The notes under the pieces are model-generated. The model was not told the origin of the DNA and did not search any database. It saw only the letters and a program-made list of their open reading frames with translations. From DAHUYF01 sp035945115 (GTDB lineage Bacteria > Pseudomonadota > Alphaproteobacteria > ATCC43930 > CGMCC-115725), in assembly GCA_035945115.1 (NCBI GenBank), contig DASZAN010000194.1, positions 1 to 64,000 of the forward strand: 64,000 bases of DNA, in the 5' to 3' direction. How positions within the stretch are numbered: position 1 is the stretch's first letter; every line of letters starts with the position of its first letter. Position numbers and translations under genes: made by a program. Shown piece by piece: positions 53,722 to 64,000 of the stretch.

Positions 53722-54258
53722 ATCGCCAGACTACCCACGCATGTGACGCCGACCCGCGACGGGCCGCGCGTCAATCACGAGATCATGGTGCCCCGCGTCC
53801 GGCTGGTCGATGAGCGCGGCGAGATGATCGGGGTCGTTACCCGCAATGAGGCGCTGCAGCGGGCGACTGAAGCCGGCCTGGACCTCGTCGAGGTCGCCGC
53901 CAATGCCGACCCGCCGGTGGTCAAGATTCTCGATTATGGCAAGTACAAATACGAGGAGCAGAAGCGGCGCAACGAGGCGCGCAAGAAACAAAAGGTCATC
54001 GAGGTCAAGGAGATCAAGCTGCGCCCCGGCATCGACGATCACGACTACGACGTCAAGATGCGCAGCATGCTCAAATTCATCGAAGAAGGCGACAAGGTGA
54101 AGATCACCATGCGCTTCCGCGGGCGCGAGCTCGCGCACCAGGAGCTCGGCATGGGCGTGCTGATGCGCGTGCGCGACGACCTCGACAAGGTCGCCAAGAT
54201 CGAGCAGATGCCGCGCATGGAAGGCCGCCAGATGACCATGGTGATGTCGCCGAAATAG
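53722..54258 (+). CDS. infC: Translation initiation factor IF-3, ATC start
   Basis: Binds 30S and checks the initiator tRNA. 178 residues if read from ATC 53722, which lies six bases after AAAGGAGG; the first ATG in frame is too far inside. N-terminal GPRVNHEIMVPRVRLVDERG, linker ILDYGKYKYEEQKRRNEARK, C-terminal VKEIKLRPGIDDHDYDVKMR. Non-AUG infC starts let IF-3 repress its own synthesis. A GTG at 53743 is the other choice but has no ribosome site. Confidence 0.95.
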   Translation: MARLPTHVTPTRDGPRVNHEIMVPRVRLVDERGEMIGVVTRNEALQRATEAGLDLVEVAANADPPVVKILDYGKYKYEEQKRRNEARKKQKVIEVKEIKLRPGIDDHDYDVKMRSMLKFIEEGDKVKITMRFRGRELAHQELGMGVLMRVRDDLDKVAKIEQMPRMEGRQMTMVMSPK

Positions 54259-54401
54259 CCGCCTGGCACGAATCTGAAACAAATTTCACCGTGGTGTAAG
54301 CGGCGTGTCATTTGCGCAAACCACGTGAATATTGCGGGGCGACACGCGCGCCGCCGGCGGCCCGTGTTGCGCCGCTCGCTTTCTTGCCAGAGGAGAAGCT
54401 C

Positions 54402-54740
54402 ATGAACCGCTTGGCTTCCGCCATGCTTGCGCTGGGATTTATCACGGGTTCCGCGGGGATTGCCCTTGCCGCCGCCGGACCTGCCGCGGCGCCGGCGGTG
54501 GGCACGACTGCCCAGCCCGCGCACAGTGCGCCGGTCAAGCCAATCGACCGCCATCAACGCACCGATGTGCAGGGGGACCGGATGACCCGCGCGCTCAACC
54601 TGCTCGAAGCCAACGGGTATGCCGATTTCGGCAAGTTCCAGCGGAGCGGCAAGAACTTCACTGCGACGGTGACACGCAGCGGCCAGCCGGTCACCGTGAT
54701 GGTCAACCCCGACACGGGCAAGATCATCCGCCAAGGCTAA
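54402..54740 (+). CDS. Secreted PepSY-like small protein inside the infC-rpmI region
   Basis: 112 residues. Signal peptide about 1-25 (MNRLASAMLALGFITGSAGI), a Pro/Ala spacer, then a PepSY-like fold: RALNLLEANGYADFGKFQRS and VTVMVNPDTGKIIRQG. PepSY domains can inhibit peptidases or bind other proteins. GAGGAG six bases before the ATG. Lies between infC and rpmI, usually direct neighbours. Confidence 0.75.
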   Translation: MNRLASAMLALGFITGSAGIALAAAGPAAAPAVGTTAQPAHSAPVKPIDRHQRTDVQGDRMTRALNLLEANGYADFGKFQRSGKNFTATVTRSGQPVTVMVNPDTGKIIRQG

Positions 54741-54806
54741 GCCTCGCGACCGCGACCGCCGGCACCCTTTTCGGCGCGTTTCGTCCGAGCGCGCCGGCAA
54801 GGGCGC

Positions 54807-54835
54807 TTGCCTTGTGCGAGGCGGCCGGGTATAAA
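54807..54835 (+). promoter_or_regulatory. Candidate sigma-70-type promoter for rpmI-rplT
   Basis: TTGCCT at 54807-54812, a spacer of exactly 17 bases, TATAAA at 54830-54835. The best housekeeping-type match I found near the ribosomal protein genes; it would let rpmI-rplT be made apart from infC. Confidence 0.5.
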
Positions 54836-54928
54836 CCGCGCCTTCATCCGGTGTACAGGCTCGCGTCTTCAGGGCGCCCTCGGGCATGCCTCGCCGCCGG
54901 CAAGCAAACGTCTCGCGAAAGGACCGAA

Positions 54929-55132
54929 ATGCCCAAGCTCAAGACCAAAAGCGGGGCGAAGAAGCGCTTCAGCCGCACCGCTTCGGGCAAGATCAAGGCC
55001 AATGTGGCGCATAAGCGCCATCGCCTGATCAGCAAGCCCAAGAAGATGAAGCGCAAAGCCAAGGGCACCTTCACCCTCGAGAAGGGCGACGCCAACCTCG
55101 TCCTGACCTACATGCCTTATATGCGGGGCTAG
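54929..55132 (+). CDS. rpmI: 50S ribosomal protein L35
   Basis: 67 residues, very basic: MPKLKTKSGAKKRFSRTASG and HKRHRLISKPKKMKRKAKGT are family text. GAAAGGA precedes the ATG. Two bases separate it from rplT. Confidence 0.97.
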   Translation: MPKLKTKSGAKKRFSRTASGKIKANVAHKRHRLISKPKKMKRKAKGTFTLEKGDANLVLTYMPYMRG

Positions 55133-55134
55133 CA

Positions 55135-55494
55135 ATGGCGCGGGTCAAACGCGGGGTCACCGCGCACGCCCGGCACAAGAAGGTGCTGGGTCTCGCCAAA
55201 GGCTATCGCGGCCGGGCGAAGAATGCCTTCCGCGTCGCCATCGAGAAGGTCGAGAAGGGGCTCCGCTACGCCTATCGCGACCGGCGCGCCAAGAAGCGCA
55301 ATTTCCGCGCGCTCTGGATCCAGCGCATCAATGCCGGCGTCCGGGCCGAGGGGCTCACATACTCGCAATTCATGAACGGCGTGAAGCGCGCCGGCATCAC
55401 GCTAGACCGCAAGGTGCTCGCCGATCTCGCCGTGCGCGAACCTGCCGCTTTCAAGGCGGTGGTGGCGCAGGCGCAGGCGGCGCTCAAGGGATGA
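55135..55494 (+). CDS. rplT: 50S ribosomal protein L20
   Basis: 119 residues. MARVKRGVTAHARHKKVL with the basic N-terminal tail, GYRGRAKNAFRVAIEKVEKG, and the globular part RRAKKRNFRALWIQRINAG. Early 23S assembly protein; in E. coli it represses the rpmI-rplT mRNA. No L20-binding leader was identified here. Confidence 0.97.
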   Translation: MARVKRGVTAHARHKKVLGLAKGYRGRAKNAFRVAIEKVEKGLRYAYRDRRAKKRNFRALWIQRINAGVRAEGLTYSQFMNGVKRAGITLDRKVLADLAVREPAAFKAVVAQAQAALKG

Positions 55495-55600
55495 TGGCTA
55501 TGGCAAGTGGGTGGTCGGGCGGACGATTTACGGGCGGCTCCCGCCGCTAGGCCTCGCCGACAGTCACGCGATCGCGCCATGATCGCTCGATCGCGAACGC

Positions 55601-55632
55601 AAAAGGGGCCGCGTCGATGTCGGCCCCTTTTT
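55601..55632 (+). terminator. Rho-independent terminator between rplT and pheS
   Basis: AAAAGGGGCC pairs with GGCCCCTTTTT around an 11-base loop and ends in a T-run. It closes the infC-rplT unit, or acts as an attenuator for pheST, whose ATG follows 16 bases later. No phenylalanine-rich leader peptide or alternative stem was found. Confidence 0.85.
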
Positions 55633-55648
55633 CTTCGGGGGTTCTTGG

Positions 55649-56728
55649 ATGATGGAGAGCCTTGATCATATCCGCGACGAGATCTTGCGCCTGGTCAAGC
55701 AGGCGACCAGTCGCGACGCGCTCGAACAAATCCGTGTCGCCGCCCTCGGCAAGAAGGGGCAGGTGACGGCGCTGATGCGCAGTCTTGGCGGGCTCGATCC
55801 CGAGTCGCGGCGGACCCGCGGCGCCGAGCTCAATCGGCTCAAGGACGAGGTCGAGACCGCGATCGGCCATGCCGCGCGGCGGCTCGAGGATGCGGCGCTC
55901 GCCGAGCGTCTCGCGAGCGAGCGTATCGACTTGACGTTGCCGGTGCGCGCCGAGCCCGAGGGACGCATTCACCCGATCAGCCAGACGATCGACGAATTGG
56001 TCGCGATCTTCGGCGAGATGGGCTTCCGCGTCGCCGAGGGGCCGCATATCGAGGACGATTTCTACAATTTCACCGCGCTCAACATTCCCCCTGAGCATCC
56101 CGCGCGCCAGGAGCAGGACACCTTTTATCTGCCAGAGCGGGCCGACCGCAGCCGCAAGGTGCTGCGCACGCATACGTCGCCGGTGCAGATCCGCACGATG
56201 ATGAGCGAGAAGCCGCCGCTGCGCATCATCGTGCCCGGCCGCACGTTCCGCAGCGACCACGACGCGACGCATTCGCCGATGTTCCATCAGGTGGAAGGCC
56301 TCGTCATCGACAAGAGCACGCATATGGGGCACTTGAAGGGCTGCCTCATCGAATTCTGCCGCGCCTTCTTCGACATCGACGATTTGCCGGTGCGGTTCCG
56401 TCCCAGCTATTTCCCCTTCACCGAGCCTTCGGCGGAAGTCGATATCGGCTGCTCGCGCGAAGGCGGCGGGCTCAAGATCGGCGCCGGTGGCGATTGGCTC
56501 GAGATTTTGGGGTCGGGCATGGTGCATCCCAAGGTGCTCGCCAATTGCGGCCTCGATCCTTCCGAATATCAAGGCTTCGCTTTCGGCATGGGGATTGAAC
56601 GCATCGCCATGCTCAAATACGGCATTCCCGATCTCCGCACCTTCTATGAGAGCGATCTGCGCTGGCTCCGGCATTACGGATTTTTGCCGCTCGATCTCCC
56701 CTCGATGACCGCGGGCCTCGCACGATGA
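55649..56728 (+). CDS. pheS: Phenylalanyl-tRNA synthetase subunit alpha
   Basis: Catalytic subunit of the (alpha-beta)2 enzyme. 359 residues. N-terminal coiled coil to about 90; motif 2 PGRTFRSDHDATHSPMFHQV, motif 3 GFAFGMGIERIAMLKYGIPD, and FTEPSAEVDIGC. The stop overlaps the pheT start (ATGA). The ATG is 16 bases after a strong terminator. Confidence 0.97.
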   Translation: MMESLDHIRDEILRLVKQATSRDALEQIRVAALGKKGQVTALMRSLGGLDPESRRTRGAELNRLKDEVETAIGHAARRLEDAALAERLASERIDLTLPVRAEPEGRIHPISQTIDELVAIFGEMGFRVAEGPHIEDDFYNFTALNIPPEHPARQEQDTFYLPERADRSRKVLRTHTSPVQIRTMMSEKPPLRIIVPGRTFRSDHDATHSPMFHQVEGLVIDKSTHMGHLKGCLIEFCRAFFDIDDLPVRFRPSYFPFTEPSAEVDIGCSREGGGLKIGAGGDWLEILGSGMVHPKVLANCGLDPSEYQGFAFGMGIERIAMLKYGIPDLRTFYESDLRWLRHYGFLPLDLPSMTAGLAR

Positions 56729-59118
56729 AGACGACGCTCGCCTGGCTCAAAACGCATCTCGACACCAGTGCCAAGCTCGAGGACATCGTCGCGCGCCTCG
56801 TCATGCTGGGGCTCGAGGTGGAATCGGTGGACGATCGCGGCAAGGCGCTCAGGCCCTTCACCGTGGCACGGGTGGTAAGCGCCGAGCCGCACCCCAATGC
56901 CGACAAGCTCCGCCTTTGCGTCGTCGACACGGGGCGCGAGCGGGTGCAGGTGGTGTGCGGCGCCGCCAATGCGCGCGCCGGCATGCTCGGCGTCTTCGCG
57001 GCGGTCGGCACGACCATTCCGCGCAGCGGCATCCTGCTCAAGTCGACCACGATCCGCGGCGTCGCCTCGAACGGCATGCTCTGCTCCGCCTACGAGATGG
57101 GCCTTTCCGACGATCACGAGGGCATCATCGAGCTGCCGGAGGCGGCGCCGATCGGCGTGCCCTTCGCGCAGGCGATCGGCCTCGACGACGCCGCGCTCGA
57201 CATCAAGGTGACGCCCAATCGCGCCGATTGCTTGGGCGTGCGCGGCATCGCCCGCGACCTTGCCGCGGCCGGTTTGGGCCGGCTTGCCCCGCTCGACGTG
57301 ACGCCGGTCCCGGGACGCTTTCCCAGTCCGATCGCGGTTCATCTCGCCGGTCCCGATGACAAGGCGTGCTCGCTCTTTCTCGGACGCTTCATCCGCGGCG
57401 TGCGCAACGGTCCGAGCCCGCGCTGGCTCCGGGATCGCTTGGAGGCGATCGGCCTCCGGCCGATTTCGGCGCTGGTCGACATCACCAACTATGTCACCTT
57501 CGATCTCAACCGGCCGCTCCACGTCTTCGACGCCGAGAAGATCGACGGCGATCTCGTGGTGCGCGGGGCGCGTGCGGGCGAGAGTCTCGCAGCCCTCAAC
57601 GGCAAGAGCTACGCGCTCGATCCCGAGATGACGGTGATCGCCGACGACACCGAGGTGCTGAGCCTCGGCGGCGTCATCGGCGGCGAGAGCACCGGCTGCA
57701 CCGAGGCGACCACGAGCGTCTTCATCGAGGCGGCGCTCTTCGATCCGCTCCGCACCGCCGCCACCGGCCGCAAGCTGCAATTGCAGAGCGATGCGCGCTA
57801 TCGCTTCGAACGCGGCATCGATCCCGAATTCGTGCGTCCCGGCATCGAGATCGCGACGCGGCTCGTGCTCGAGCTCTGCGGCGGCGAGCCGAGCGATGTC
57901 GCCATTTCCGGTGCGGTACCGAAGTGGCAGCGCGACTATCGTCTGCGTCCGGAGCGGATGCGCAGCTTGGGCGGACTCGACGTCGCCTCCAACGAATCCC
58001 GCCGCATCCTCGAAGCGGTGGGCTGCAGCGTCGTCGAGCGCGACGGCGCCTTCTCGGTTACGCCGCCATCCTGGCGCGGCGATATCGAGGGCGAGGCGGA
58101 CCTAGTCGAGGAGGTGCTGCGCATCTACGGCTACGATAAAATTCCCGCGGTGTCGCTCCCGCGCGAAACGGTGCTGCCGCAGCCCGCGCTCACCTCGGCC
58201 CAGCGGCGCGCCCAGTTTGTGCGCCGCACGCTCGCCGCGCGGGGCCTCGTCGAGGCCGTCACCTTCTCGTTCATGCCGCGCAAGGATGCGGAGCTCTTTG
58301 GCGCCGCGCCCGACACGCTGCGCCTCGCCAACCCGATCAGCGCCGATCTCGACCAGATGCGGCCGTCGATCCTGCCCAATTTGCTGCAGGCGGCGCAGCG
58401 CAACGCCGACCGCGGCTTTCCTGATGCCGCGCTCTTCGAGGTGGGCCAGCAATATCGCGACGACACGCCCAAGGGCGAAGATCTCGTGGCGGCCGGGGTG
58501 CGGTTCAACCGCACGGGGCCGAAGCGCTGGGACGATCCCGGCCGTCCCGTCGATGCGGTGCTCGCTAAAGCGGACGCGCTCGCCGTGCTTTCCGCGGCGG
58601 GCCTCACGCTGGAGGCGGTGCAAGTGAGCGGCGACCCGCCCGACTGGTATCACCCCGGCCGTGCCGGCGTGTTGCGGCTCGGCGGAAAGGTCCTGGGCTA
58701 TTTCGGAGAGATCCATCCGGGCGTGCTGAAGGAGATGGACGTGGCCGGGCCTGCGGTGGGCTTCGAGGTGTTCCTCGACCAGGTGCCGCTGCCGCGCGCC
58801 AAGAGCCGCGCAAGACCGCTCCTCGAGCTCTCGCCCTTCCAGCCGGTCGAGCGCGACTTCGCCTTCGTCGTCGATGCCGACGTTCCCGCGGAAACGCTGT
58901 TGCGCGCGGCCCGGGGCGTCGACAAGAAGCTCGTGAGCGAGGTGCGCCTCTTCGACATCTATACCGGTGCCGGCCTCGGCGAGGGCAAGAAGTCGCTCGC
59001 TATTACCGTCGTGCTGCAGCCCGAAGAGGCGACGCTCGCCGAGGAAGCGCTCGAAGCCTTCTCACAGAGGCTGGTCGCGGCGGTGGAGAAGGCGACGGGC
59101 GGCGCCTTGCGGCGGTAA
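56725..59118 (+). CDS. pheT: Phenylalanyl-tRNA synthetase subunit beta
   Basis: 797 residues, full length. EMAP-type tRNA-binding domain at about 40-150 (HPNADKLRLCVVDTGRERVQ), B3/B4 editing domain (PISALVDITNYVTFDLNRPL), B5 (ERGIDPEFVRPG and onward), the catalytic-like core (TFSFMPRKDAELFG) and the C-terminal FDX-ACB anticodon-binding domain (PFQPVERDFAFVVDADVPAE). Confidence 0.97.
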   Translation: MKTTLAWLKTHLDTSAKLEDIVARLVMLGLEVESVDDRGKALRPFTVARVVSAEPHPNADKLRLCVVDTGRERVQVVCGAANARAGMLGVFAAVGTTIPRSGILLKSTTIRGVASNGMLCSAYEMGLSDDHEGIIELPEAAPIGVPFAQAIGLDDAALDIKVTPNRADCLGVRGIARDLAAAGLGRLAPLDVTPVPGRFPSPIAVHLAGPDDKACSLFLGRFIRGVRNGPSPRWLRDRLEAIGLRPISALVDITNYVTFDLNRPLHVFDAEKIDGDLVVRGARAGESLAALNGKSYALDPEMTVIADDTEVLSLGGVIGGESTGCTEATTSVFIEAALFDPLRTAATGRKLQLQSDARYRFERGIDPEFVRPGIEIATRLVLELCGGEPSDVAISGAVPKWQRDYRLRPERMRSLGGLDVASNESRRILEAVGCSVVERDGAFSVTPPSWRGDIEGEADLVEEVLRIYGYDKIPAVSLPRETVLPQPALTSAQRRAQFVRRTLAARGLVEAVTFSFMPRKDAELFGAAPDTLRLANPISADLDQMRPSILPNLLQAAQRNADRGFPDAALFEVGQQYRDDTPKGEDLVAAGVRFNRTGPKRWDDPGRPVDAVLAKADALAVLSAAGLTLEAVQVSGDPPDWYHPGRAGVLRLGGKVLGYFGEIHPGVLKEMDVAGPAVGFEVFLDQVPLPRAKSRARPLLELSPFQPVERDFAFVVDADVPAETLLRAARGVDKKLVSEVRLFDIYTGAGLGEGKKSLAITVVLQPEEATLAEEALEAFSQRLVAAVEKATGGALRR

Positions 59119-59125
59119 GGGTGAC

Positions 59126-59434
59126 CTAGCGTTTCTCCGGCGGAATATGCCGAACGCTCTCGATGAACTCACCCAAGCTCGCGCGATCCCATTTCAAGTG
59201 CACGCGCTCGGTCGATGCCGGCTGCTTTGCGAGCGAAACGCCGGGTCGCGGCTCGGTGCGTGGCCGGATCGGACGCGGCACGAAGCCGCCGCCGCAATTG
59301 GGACAGACATTGTGGAGCACGGTCTCGGCGCACGGAGTGCAGAAGGTGCATTCATAACTGCAGATGCGGGCGTCGGCCGCGTGCGGCGGCAGATCCTTGT
59401 CGCAATATTCGCAATTGGGGCGGAGCTGAAGCAT
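59126..59434 (-). CDS. DUF1272 zinc-ribbon-like protein
   Basis: 102 residues. The family start MLQLRPNCEYCDKDLPP is followed by RICSYECTFCTPCAETVLH and CPNCGGGFVPRP: several CxxC pairs that should bind zinc. The C-terminal KQPASTERVHLK is family text. Function unknown. Convergent with pheT. Confidence 0.9.
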   Translation of the reverse strand: MLQLRPNCEYCDKDLPPHAADARICSYECTFCTPCAETVLHNVCPNCGGGFVPRPIRPRTEPRPGVSLAKQPASTERVHLKWDRASLGEFIESVRHIPPEKR

Positions 59435-59572
59435 CGCGTTCCTCGTGGGCCTTGCCGGCACATCTTAGGCGATCCACGCGGCGATGCGACCCGCCTCTCT
59501 TGCCGCTCATCCCATGACTTTGCTCCCTCGCTCTGCTAGCAATGTGCCGCCCAACGAGTCGGAAACACGTTC

Positions 59573-60238
59573 ATGGTCCCATTCACGAAAATTCAAAAAG
59601 CGGCAGAGAAACGGCTCGGCAAGGAAGCCTTGGCAGCGCGGCTTCCCAAGGTGAAGTCTTCCGCGGCGCTCAAGAAAGTGAGCGATGATCGTTATCTCTC
59701 ACTGATGTCGCTGCGCATCTTTCGCGCCGGCTTGAAGCACGAGATGGTGGACGCGAAATGGCCCGCCTTCGAAACGGTGTTCCACGGCTTCGATCCGAAG
59801 CGCGTCCGCGCCATGAGCGATGAGGCGATCGAGAAGCTGATGAGCGATGCGCGCCTCATCCGCCATTGGGGCAAGCTCAAATCGATGCCCGCCAACGCTG
59901 CGGCGGTCTGCGATGTCGCCGCCGAGCACGGCAGCGTCGGCGCCTGGATCGCCGATTGGCCGGCCGCCGATATTGTCGGCCTCTGGGATGCGCTGACGAA
60001 GCGTTTCAATCAGATGGGTGGCAATTCCGGGCCCTATTTCCTCCGCATGGCCGGCAAGGACACCTTCATCTTCACGCCCGCCGTGGTGAAGGGCCTTAAT
60101 CACTGGGACGCCTTCGCGGGCGAGCCCAAGGGCAAAGCCGCGCGCGCCAAGGTCGCCGGGATTTTCAATGCGTGGGCCGAGGCGACGGGCCTGCCGCTCG
60201 CGCATCTCAGCATGATGCTTGCGGTATCGTTGGATTGA
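59573..60238 (+). CDS. DNA-3-methyladenine glycosylase I-like protein
   Basis: 221 residues of the methyladenine glycosylase (Tag) superfamily: LMSLRIFRAGLKHEMVDAKW, FHGFDPKRVRAMSDEAIEKL and LIRHWGKLKSMPANA. The zinc-binding ends of E. coli Tag are not seen, so the protein is a divergent relative; repair activity is inferred. Single gene upstream of lepA. Confidence 0.82.
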   Translation: MVPFTKIQKAAEKRLGKEALAARLPKVKSSAALKKVSDDRYLSLMSLRIFRAGLKHEMVDAKWPAFETVFHGFDPKRVRAMSDEAIEKLMSDARLIRHWGKLKSMPANAAAVCDVAAEHGSVGAWIADWPAADIVGLWDALTKRFNQMGGNSGPYFLRMAGKDTFIFTPAVVKGLNHWDAFAGEPKGKAARAKVAGIFNAWAEATGLPLAHLSMMLAVSLD

Positions 60239-60339
60239 GCGAGACGACCGAAGCATTGCGAGAGTGACGTCTTCGTACTGGCGTCATTGCGTCGCGGTAT
60301 CGCTGAGCTTATCTTCTCGCCGACCCATATCATCCGCGC

Positions 60340-62142
<1,803 letters not shown>

Positions 62143-62235
62143 GCGGCCGCTCACTCGCCTGTCGCCTCTATCTCTCGTTAATCGCTTCGTCGTAGACTCC
62201 ACGCCGCATTTTTCCGTGGAGAAAGAAAAGCAGCG

Positions 62236-64000
62236 ATGTGGCTGCTCGGCGCCATCCTCGGCCTCGCGATCCTCTCGATTCCGGCGCTCTGGATCGTCGT
62301 CCTCATTCGCCGTGACGGCGATCGCGAGCTTGCGTCGCGCGTGGGGCGTCTCGAGGGACGCGTCGCGGCCTTGCAGCACGCGCTCGATGCCGCCCAGTCG
62401 GCGCCGCCTGCAGCGGCGCCGGCGCCAGCCGCCCCGACCGCGGTCGAGCCGGCACCGCCGGAAGCGCGAGCGCCGGAGAGTCCGCCACCGCCATTGCCGG
62501 CAGTGCCGGCGCCGCACGCCGCATCCGGCACGGCCGCGGCCAAGCCCGCCCGCGAGCGGATCGAGGAGCTCATCATGCGCCGCTGGGCGGTGTGGCTCGG
62601 CGGGCTCGCCCTGGCGCTGGGCGGCATCTTCCTCGTCAAATATTCGATCGAGCAGGGTTATTTCGGGCCGGTGGCGCGGGTCACCGCGGGCCTGCTGCTC
62701 GGCCTGGTTCTGCTCGTCGCCAGCGAGGCCGCGCGGCGAAAGCCGCTTGCGGCACCGCTCGGTCCCGTTCCCGTCGATTACGTGCCCGCGGCGCTGGCCG
62801 CCGCCGCGATCTCGGTGTTGTTCGCATCTCTCTACGTCGCCTATGCCGTCTACGAGTTGATCGGCGCGGGCTTGGCTTTCCCGCTGCTCGCCGGCGTGTC
62901 GTTCGGTGGCGCCGCGCTCTCGCTGGTGCACGGCCCGTTTCTGGCGCTGCTCGGGCTTGCCGGCGCCTATGTCGTGCCGCTTTTGGTGTCGACGAACGAT
63001 CCGTCCGTGCCGCGCCTTCTTGCGTACGTGCTGGTGGTTACCGCGGGTAGCCTGTTCCTCGTACGCTGGCGGCAATGGCCGTGGCTGGGCTGGATCGCCG
63101 TGGCGGGCAGCAGTATCTGGACGGTGCTCGCGCTCATCATGGCAACAGCGAGCGATGAGATCTGGATCGGTCTCTACTTGGTGCTGGTGGCGCCGCTCTT
63201 CCCTGCGGCCGCAGGCGACGAGAGTGGCTCGCGCGCTCGCGATGCGGCGATTTGGAGCGGCGCCGCTCTCTCGGCGGTGCTGATGCTGGCGTTCGTTGAC
63301 TCCGCGCACAACGATGCCACGAGTCTCGCCTTCGCGTGGCTCTTCACGCTCACCTATGCGGCGTTCGCTGCGACCTCGCCGCGCTTCGATCGCCTGGCGT
63401 GGATCGCGGCGGCACTGCAGACGCTCATTCTCGCCGATTGGCAGTTCGGAAGCGTTCCCTTCGGCGCCGAGCGTTTCGCCACACTGCCGCCCAAGCAAGA
63501 GCTCGGAAGCTACCTCACGGCCGCGGCATTGACCGCGGCATCGGCAGGCATCGGCGGCTTCGCCATGCTGCCGCGCACCGTTCGGCCGCAGCGTTGGGCG
63601 GCGCTTTCCGCGGCAACGCCGCTCGCCGTGCTCGCCGTCGTCTACTGGCGGACCGAGGAGCTAGGCGCGAGTCTTCCGTGGGCGATACTCGCGCTCATTC
63701 TCGCGGCCGTTTTTCTCGCCGCGACCGAATATGTGGCGGCACGCCGCGCCACGCCGGGCTACACCAACGCGCTCGCCTACTATGCGCTCGCCGTCACCGG
63801 TGCGCTGGCGCTGGCGCTCACTACCTCGTTGCGTCTCGGCTGGCTCAGCATCGCGCTCTCGCTGGAGCTCCCGGCGATCGCCTGGCTTTGTGAGCGTACC
63901 GGCGTGCGCGTGCTGCGACACGCTGCTTCCGTGCTGGCCGCCGTGGTGCTGGTACGCCTGCTGCTCAATCCCGCCGTCGCCGATTATGATCTTGGCACCT
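62236..64000 (+). CDS. DUF2339 multi-pass membrane protein, C-terminus outside the window
   Basis: At least 588 codons, still open at base 64000. N-terminal helix WLLGAILGLAILSIPALWIV, a coiled coil (RVGRLEGRVAALQHALDAAQ), then a long Pro/Ala linker. After it the DUF2339 core begins with RWAVWLGGLALALGGIFLVK and SIEQGYFGPVARV, followed by many hydrophobic helices. Family function unknown. GGAGAAAG lies upstream of the ATG. Confidence 0.88.
   Translation, partial: MWLLGAILGLAILSIPALWIVVLIRRDGDRELASRVGRLEGRVAALQHALDAAQSAPPAAAPAPAAPTAVEPAPPEARAPESPPPPLPAVPAPHAASGTAAAKPARERIEELIMRRWAVWLGGLALALGGIFLVKYSIEQGYFGPVARVTAGLLLGLVLLVASEAARRKPLAAPLGPVPVDYVPAALAAAAISVLFASLYVAYAVYELIGAGLAFPLLAGVSFGGAALSLVHGPFLALLGLAGAYVVPLLVSTNDPSVPRLLAYVLVVTAGSLFLVRWRQWPWLGWIAVAGSSIWTVLALIMATASDEIWIGLYLVLVAPLFPAAAGDESGSRARDAAIWSGAALSAVLMLAFVDSAHNDATSLAFAWLFTLTYAAFAATSPRFDRLAWIAAALQTLILADWQFGSVPFGAERFATLPPKQELGSYLTAAALTAASAGIGGFAMLPRTVRPQRWAALSAATPLAVLAVVYWRTEELGASLPWAILALILAAVFLAATEYVAARRATPGYTNALAYYALAVTGALALALTTSLRLGWLSIALSLELPAIAWLCERTGVRVLRHAASVLAAVVLVRLLLNPAVADYDLGT

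Noticed and set aside
55491..55550. 20-codon frame before the pheS terminator as a phenylalanine attenuator leader
   Set aside because: Only one Phe codon and no alternative pairing to the terminator was found.
60240..60310. CATTGCGAG and GTCATTGCG words before lepA as a third REP copy
   Set aside because: The arms do not form the 90-bp palindrome seen in the other two; at most a decayed remnant.

Overview
The window is a GC-rich chromosomal segment of an alphaproteobacterium. The clues are the aroA-cmk-rpsA-ihfB / pyrF-trpFBA-accD-folC run, the kdsD-lptC-lptA-lptB and rpoN-hpf-ptsN blocks, an Hsp20-DUF1150 pair behind a ROSE-type RNA thermometer, an FYDLN-acid (TIGR02300) protein, and infC read from an ATC codon. 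A member of Hyphomicrobiales (Rhizobiales) or Rhodospirillales fits best; the sequence alone does not settle the order.

Layout. 1-11.1 kb, all minus strand: aroA, cmk, rpsA, a possible 20-residue small ORF, ihfB, a LapA-domain protein, an ornithine-cyclodeaminase-family gene, pyrF, trpF, trpB, trpA, accD and folC (cut by the window edge). 11.2-17.7 kb: TIGR02300 protein, tRNA-Ala(GGC), a TPR membrane protein, an unknown gene coupled to an AidB-like acyl-CoA dehydrogenase, hsp20 with its thermometer, DUF1150, then ptsN and hpf. 17.8-19.3 kb: rpoN. 19.35-21.1 kb: two abutting IS1-derived mini-elements, each with inverted ends, a decayed transposase tail and a different membrane-protein passenger, separated and flanked by three copies of the same 9-bp repeat. 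21.2-25.6 kb: a translationally coupled three-gene operon (ATP-grasp protein, aromatic-amino-acid-decarboxylase-like enzyme, class-V-like PLP enzyme) of unknown product. 25.8-29.3 kb: lptB, lptA, lptC, kdsD. Both of the last two accessory blocks sit exactly between lptB and rpoN, genes that are normally neighbours in alphaproteobacteria.

29.4-40.4 kb: LysE exporter, RNase D, tRNA-Leu(CAG), an NDUFA9-like SDR, DUF924, gltD-gst-gltB, csaA-like and a second GST. 40.5-50.5 kb: a tandem pair of orphan ABC_sub_bind lipoprotein/periplasmic-type proteins, a 90-bp REP-like palindrome (second copy near 25.7 kb), a TPR protein, an RND efflux pump with its adaptor, an MFS exporter and an NAD-dependent epimerase-like protein. 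50.6-59.1 kb: alpha/beta hydrolase, GT4 and GT9 glycosyltransferases, infC, a PepSY-like secreted protein, rpmI, rplT, pheS, pheT. 59.1-64 kb: DUF1272, a methyladenine-glycosylase-like protein, lepA and a DUF2339 membrane protein cut by the right edge.

The core genes supply translation (rpsA, infC, rpmI, rplT, pheST, lepA, hpf), chorismate and tryptophan synthesis, nitrogen assimilation (gltBD, rpoN, ptsN) and LPS transport (lptABC, kdsD). The most novel material is the 19.35-25.6 kb insertion between lptB and rpoN. No CRISPR array, rRNA or prophage was seen.
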